From NCBI GenBank assembly GCA_947652605.1, contig OX393579.1, forward strand, positions 5,022,001-5,086,000: a stretch of DNA of 64,000 nt. The letters run 5' to 3'. Each line of letters begins with the position of its first letter. Positions within the stretch are counted from its first letter, which is position 1. This document shows, piece by piece, positions 59,401 through 64,000 of this stretch. The DNA is from Elmis aenea (lineage: Eukaryota > Arthropoda > Insecta > Coleoptera > Elmidae). The position numbers were made by a program, and so were the translations under genes. Below the pieces are notes generated by a model. The model saw only the letters and a program-made list of their open reading frames with translations. It was not told the origin of the DNA and did not search any database.

Positions 59401-62400
59401 AAGATTTAAATCAACCAGACACTAAATTTCAGGAAACTACTGAACAATGAAGATCTCCTAAATTAGTTTTATTAGTATTAAAATCTTTATTGTGTTGATT
59501 TAAAGCTTTGTTCGTATTATAAGGATTGTCTTATAAACAAGTATCACTTTTTTAATTCTAGAGTCTCTGTGGAGTGCACTTTTTTCGCCCTAATCTATTC
59601 AGCTTACCTTTATATTTTGGTACAAACAGTTTGATGTCTTTGTCTTGGATATTTTGGTAAAACTCTAGTTCTCTGTAGTTTAGAGGTTTGCAAATTGTAC
59701 TGGGGTTTAATACCATTAGTCTTGTATGTCCTCCAACCTGAAAAAAAGACGTCACAAACGTTACTCTAAGAATCCATAATTAATAATCATCTTTACATAC
59801 AACTAAATTCGTTTCGAGACATAAGTCATGTTTTTTTTTTCAAGAATATAGTGAATACAAATTGCTACTATTGTTGCACCAACGATAAAGTAGCAGAGGG
59901 TATGTTCGCCGATTGTGTAAGTGCTGTAGTGTTGCAAAATGTTGTAGGAAAATTGTGTGTTGTAAATATAACGAAATGTCGTGACCAGCATTCACACGGC
60001 AACTGCAAGGGCGCTAAAAATGGATATTCTATTTTAAATTAAACGTACTGAGACATAGAGAATCCCTCCAGCATCTCTAGAAAATTGAACTACAAAACGC
60101 ATCTTTCCTATCCAAAAATTAACAAAGAAGTTACTAGTTCAAGAAAGTAACTTTTTATAATTTTTATTTGATCTTGACTGTAGACTTAATTTATTTTACA
60201 ACACATCGCAGATTTAATATGACATTAATAACAACAGTTAGTGGTTGCATTTGATGGAATTTTTACAGTTCCAAAAATTAATGACAGATACTATGTGTTA
60301 GGAGTGACTGAGTAAATAAATGTCCCTTCTAGTTCCAAATTACTGACGGATCAAGAGAAACCTTGCAACCTTTTTCAACATCATAATGTAATAAAAATGG
60401 AACACGTTCAGCGACCACGTGCTAAATTCATTAGTTCTAAAAACAATCCGTTTTGATACTACAATAACTTTTAAAGCAAATTAAAACAAGGTCAAACATG
60501 AGCGCAAATTACGAACGTAAACGAAAATTCGTCTTAAAGTTTCCCCAAATTTGTTTTAAATCCATGCACAAGCAGCGAATGTCTAAGTATAGCAACAACT
60601 ACACGCGTTTCGCACTAAATATAGAGTTTTATTAAGTTCATCTGGAAGCGATATAAATATTTCGCCAACAGCTTGAGAATTTTATGTATCGAAAATTGAT
60701 TGAAATTAAAAACTTGGCCGAGTTAATGGGACACGTTCTAGGCCACTGTTAAAACGAAATTACATCACTAGCATAACCTACATAAATAAAATTGAACTGT
60801 ATCATACAAAAACGACATTAATTTGGCACGCTAGCGTAGCAGGAACAACCACAATTGGCAATGGGCTAGACAAATGGTGCATAATTGGGAAGTTTAAACG
60901 GTATTAAGTTGGATAAAAGCTTTGGTAGTGCAAAAAAATCTTTAAAAGCAGGCATTTGTAGGTTATGAGTAATCAAATTATTCGTTTACAGATTGCTATT
61001 CGAAGCGAACACAAAGTTCATGTTTTTTCTTCAAGTCTACACTGCTACATTCGCAAATCTAAAGTGAAAAAATGTTATATTTAAGCTGTAAATACTAAAA
61101 ATTTGTCTGGAGCAGGGCAAATGTTATAATTAATTAGCACATGATAAGTTATTGAGACCGAAGAACAAAGACCAAAATGTATGAAATTAAATAAAATAAA
61201 TTATCTTTAATTGACCAAAGAAGCTGATAAAAAGCAAATACTCTGGTCCTTAAAAAAAGGTTAAAACTTCCATCGAAATTGGGTATAATTTAGAGTTCCA
61301 ATACGGCTTGCTGCATGAAATTTTTTTCGAATTTTAATAAATTTGATAACCGATAAGTCATTTTTACATTTTTTTAAATTCTAAAAAAAATTTGTACTCG
61401 ACAAAAAAATTTCACACCCCTCTGATCCAACTAGTTTTTATCCGGCCCGTTGCAGAAATAAATTGCCCACCCCTGATTTAAAGTGATGTTATTTTGTCTA
61501 AAGCAAAATTAGATTTTGCCTTAGATTGAGTGTCAAACTTGAACATTTTTGGAACAGACATTTTCATTCATATTTAGCCATTATCAATAATTTCTTTGGA
61601 AAAATTACCTCTGGATTTGGTGAATCTGTTAAAATAATTGTGTTGAATTTGCCCTGTAGAATCAAAGTGTCTAATGACGTAACACATTTTCACGAAAAAC
61701 CTGGATAAATTGCTTAAATTATCAGATAACATAGACAAATGTCTTTGATTCAGTTACATTTTGCTACAAATATCAACAGAATTTGTTTGCGATTTTTGTC
61801 GCTTGCAATTCATCTAGTATTCAGTGTTATTCTTGTGGAAATTAACAAGCCAAATGGTCCAAATGGCTAAGGACGAAGAAGTGTCAAATTAACACAAAAA
61901 CCAAGTTAAACTTTACACCAAAATTTTGTTCAAAGTTTTCGATACCGATCGATTTTTAGCTGTGTATTAAGTGCGATTACTAGTGATATGCCAAATATTC
62001 ATGAAGGATAACTACATCAACCCTTATATATTTGGAATGACAAAAAAAATAAGGAATTTAAATAGGTCATATCCAACTTCAGTTTAAAAAAATGTAAGTT
62101 TGTGTCATAACTTTTTAACGGCGAGTGTAAAATATTTTTTATAAAAATATAATCGAATTCTACATAAAAATATCTAAAAACAATCCTTGTAATTTTTTTT
62201 TTGATATTTACAACAAGGGAGATATGACACATTATTAATATGATAAAAACAAAACTTTTTTTCCAATAACTCAAAAACCGGAAATGAAAATTGTAAACTG
62301 CTCTGAGTTTGTCTCAAAAAAACACTTTTTTGGTAATTTAACCGTTTCTCTATCTAGAATATTGAGCGAGATACCCATGTAATCCCATCGAATTTGGACC

Positions 62401-63000
62401 ACCCTGTACAGTAAAGTAACTAAATTAATACTGCACGTCCATAATTGATTTGATAAAAATATGCAGTCTGGCTAACCAGATACGTGCAATCAAAATAATC
62501 TTTCAACAGGAACGTAAAAGGATAGGAACGCATGCGCTGGGACCATTCGAACACGTTCTAGCGAAATCTGAATGGATACAATAGAAATGCACAGCACGGG
62601 ACAGTGGCGTAGCCGGAGCTTTTCCACGCGTAGCCCATTATTTTAATTTTAAGGCGACGGTTTTCCGTAGCGCGTGTTCACAAACTAAACCCCAAAATAT
62701 TTAAACTGGCCACAAAAATTACCGATTTGGAATGTTAAAAGAAAACCGAATCTTTTGACTCTGTGCATTACAATTTGACGAACAGAATCGAGAATAAAAC
62801 AGCATCAAGGGAGAAAAACCTTTGTGATTTGGAAATGAAGAATTATGAGTGCGCAAACTTGACAACTGTGATTATGTTCTTACCTGGTTACTTAAGGGGT
62901 GAAGGTCAATTTCATCGGTGTCATCAAGATGTTGGTCAAGGCGAAGGAGATCACGTGACTGTTCCGCATAATGTCGACTTCGTGTTTCAGAATCTCCCAT
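53480..63000 (-). CDS. IP6K: Inositol hexakisphosphate kinase (IP6K)
   Basis: Five coding exons on the minus strand: 63000-62884, 59737-59608, 57068-56948, 56186-55728, 54272-53480. All junctions are GT-AG and phases agree, giving 1620 nt and 539 residues. The enzyme makes 5-diphosphoinositol pentakisphosphate (5-IP7) from IP6 and ATP, in cytosol and nucleus. Evidence: [19 protein letters not shown] (residues 40-58, N-lobe), [33 protein letters not shown] with the family signature PxxxDxKxG (P163, D167, K169, G171); [36 protein letters not shown] across the last junction; and [12 protein letters not shown] near the C-terminus (metal-binding D496). The start ATG at 63000 follows an acceptor at 63140 and about 140 nt of 5' UTR, so another non-coding exon lies upstream. 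A Ser/Asp/Glu-rich segment of about 200 residues (about 287-488) separates the kinase halves. The symbol follows the family; no paralogue number is implied. Confidence 0.95.
54273..55727 (-). other. IP6K intron 4
   Basis: AT-rich; donor GTAAGT at 55727, acceptor with a long T run ending at 54273. No repeat element recognised with confidence. Confidence 0.7.
57069..59607 (-). other. IP6K intron 2
   Basis: About 2.5 kb, AT-rich. A less AT-rich segment (57473-57660) is open on the minus strand but does not fit as an in-frame cassette. A RTE-like 3' tail lies at 59205-59255. Confidence 0.6.
59205..59258 (+). mobile_element. RTE-type LINE 3' tail fragment
   Basis: CGGTAGAGGAACTTATGACTAAATAAATAA resembles the 3' end of the LINE at 25880-25915 (CAGTAAAAGGACTCATGACCAAATAAA). 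No protein remains. Confidence 0.5.
62005..62407 (-). mobile_element. Partial copy of inner TIR family (as 27593-28120)
   Basis: In reverse complement it starts ACAGGGTGGTCCAAATTCGA, GGGATTACATGGGTATCTCG, and follows the left part of 27593-28120 (GTGTCATATCTCCCTTGTTG, CCGTTAAAAAGTTATGACAC, ATGACCTATTTAAATT) before losing similarity near 62005. The second terminal repeat is missing. Confidence 0.8.
62608..62660. mobile_element. Terminal fragment of CAGTGGCG MITE
   Basis: CAGTGGCGTAGCCGGAG matches the left end of the element at 5864-6120 over the first 12 bases. The rest is diverged and no right end was found. Confidence 0.4.
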
Positions 63001-63139
63001 ACCCCAGTCCGCTAACAAGTAAACCATCCCCACGTTCGGGCTTATTCACACTAATCGTGCCTTTTGTCACCGCTTCTGAAAATATTCCAACAGGAGATAA
63101 GTTTCTCACGCTGTCTACAAGAACTGGTATCTTAAATTC
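62884..63139 (-). other. IP6K start exon (5' UTR plus first 39 codons)
   Basis: A pyrimidine-rich acceptor ending TTTTTTTTGCAG precedes 63139. About 140 nt of leader, containing stops in the coding frame, lead to ATG at 63000. The 39 codons (acidic; includes [13 protein letters not shown]) end with CAG before GTAAGA at 62883, between codons, joining in frame to VGGH in the next exon. Confidence 0.8.
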
Positions 63140-63439
63140 CTGCAAAAAAAAACACAGAATTAGTTTCAATGAAACGCAATTTTCGTTAGAGAATAACCTC
63201 CCAGGGCATAATACAGCAAAATTATTTACACGGGGTCTCAAAGAATTAGTCTCTAATGAGTTTCGGTTCTGAAATATTCGTGGGGCAAGTGTGGCTTAAT
63301 TTCTCTGAAAGGAAATGAGAAAATTAAACACGTAACTGATTTAAAAAATTATGCTTAGTTGATTTGCTTCGAGATTGTTGACAAACACAAAAAATTTCTG
63401 ATGAGAAGTTTTGTAAGAACGTCTAGAAAGTACAAGGAT

Positions 63440-63463
63440 ATTCCCGTCATGTTTGACGGGAAT
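63440..63463. other. Perfect 10-bp hairpin
   Basis: ATTCCCGTCA, loop TGTT, TGACGGGAAT. It lies 300 bp upstream (in IP6K direction) of the first visible IP6K exon. Not followed by a T run on either strand, so no terminator function is suggested; role unknown. Confidence 0.5.
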
Positions 63464-64000
63464 AAATGACATTTGAATTTCAGTTAAAGGGAATCTTTTT
63501 TATGACGTGTTCAGTGCAACTTTACAAAAATTAATACGCCAAGATTCAAACGAACCATTTACAATGCAGGCAAACGAAATTTTGATTTCGGCACGCACTC
63601 AAATCAGATTTCAATTATGTTCCTAACGAAAGTCTTTTTTAAATTACAAACTAAAATTCTTATGCGATAATCTGCAATTAAGAATGATGGAACTTGGTAA
63701 AGAAATATTTTCAACTTAAAAACACTCTTAAAATTACTTTTCCCATGGACTCTTGAATCAAATTACAGTTACTAACTGTACAATATCGGTTCTTTTATTC
63801 AAGGAAAACGGAGTAAAATCCCTATAAATCATCAAAATGTCGACAAATGTAACCGTAACATGCAACAAATAATAATTAATTTCCTGACAGTTGTAAACGC
63901 CGAGGTAAACCCTGAATTTCAAACCGCACACAACTATGAAACACAATTGTCACGACCACAACAGAAACGAGACCTCGACATGACGCTATAATTATAGATT

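Larger units (their letters stand above)
59738..62883 (-). other. IP6K intron 1
   Basis: About 3.1 kb, AT-rich, donor GTAAGA at 62883. It contains the TIR-element fragment at 62005-62407 and a CAGTGGCG fragment near 62608. No coding exon seen. Confidence 0.6.

Noticed and set aside
62763..63272. 169-codon plus-strand frame
   Set aside because: It is the opposite strand of the IP6K start exon. The minus strand has proper splice sites and a frame that continues into the kinase.
1..64000. CRISPR arrays, tRNA or rRNA genes, bacterial operons
   Set aside because: Looked for and not seen. No regularly spaced short repeats of CRISPR type, no tRNA cloverleaf recognised by eye, and the gene structure is eukaryotic throughout. 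A covariance scan would be needed to exclude small RNA genes.

Overview
The window reads as nuclear DNA of an insect: it is AT-rich, genes are split by long introns with ordinary GT-AG sites, and the non-coding space is packed with decayed transposons (RTE-type and other LINE pieces, mariner, hAT, a Penelope-like element, many terminal-inverted-repeat elements). A beetle or similar insect is plausible, but the order cannot be fixed from sequence alone. No tRNA, rRNA or CRISPR array was recognised.

Three host genes can be reconstructed. (1) Positions 1276-8221, minus strand: the 5' half of a TRIM-family E3 ubiquitin ligase gene (RING, B-box, coiled coil, filamin domain, start of the NHL propeller); its last exons lie left of the window and its promoter is not located. 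(2) 50931-51263, plus strand: a single-exon Golgi/ER SNARE, Bet1. (3) 53480-63139, minus strand: a full inositol hexakisphosphate kinase (IP6K) reading frame in five coding exons, with phases that fit throughout and a predicted 539-residue product. The genes are unrelated in function and do not form an operon-like unit.

The 40 kb between the TRIM start exon and Bet1 holds no convincing host coding exon. It is intron and/or intergenic DNA (the TRIM transcript has a spliced 5' UTR, so part of it may be its first intron). It carries a Tc1-like remnant and RTE pieces (11.3-12.6, 17.7, 20.1-20.7, 22.4-23.0, 25.3-25.9 and 27.1-27.4 kb), nested TIR elements (27.5-28.2 and 30.2-31.9 kb, the latter split by a LINE), a GC-rich island (32.5-33.4 kb), a hAT element with a perfect 8-bp target duplication (33.7-34.6 kb), a dense cluster of foldback elements (36.4-42.9 kb) and LINE/mariner relics (46-49.4 kb). 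Inside the TRIM gene, the intron between exons 2 and 3 carries an 844-bp unit in three tandem copies.

The most interesting object is the Penelope-like element at 38721-40067. It keeps an open GIY-YIG-type C-terminus, is bounded by 234-bp inverted arms, and each arm contains a hammerhead-ribozyme-like core. Weaker relics of a similar core lie at about 6.55 kb and 8.3-8.4 kb. Most of the remaining novelty is transposon nesting with readable order of events.
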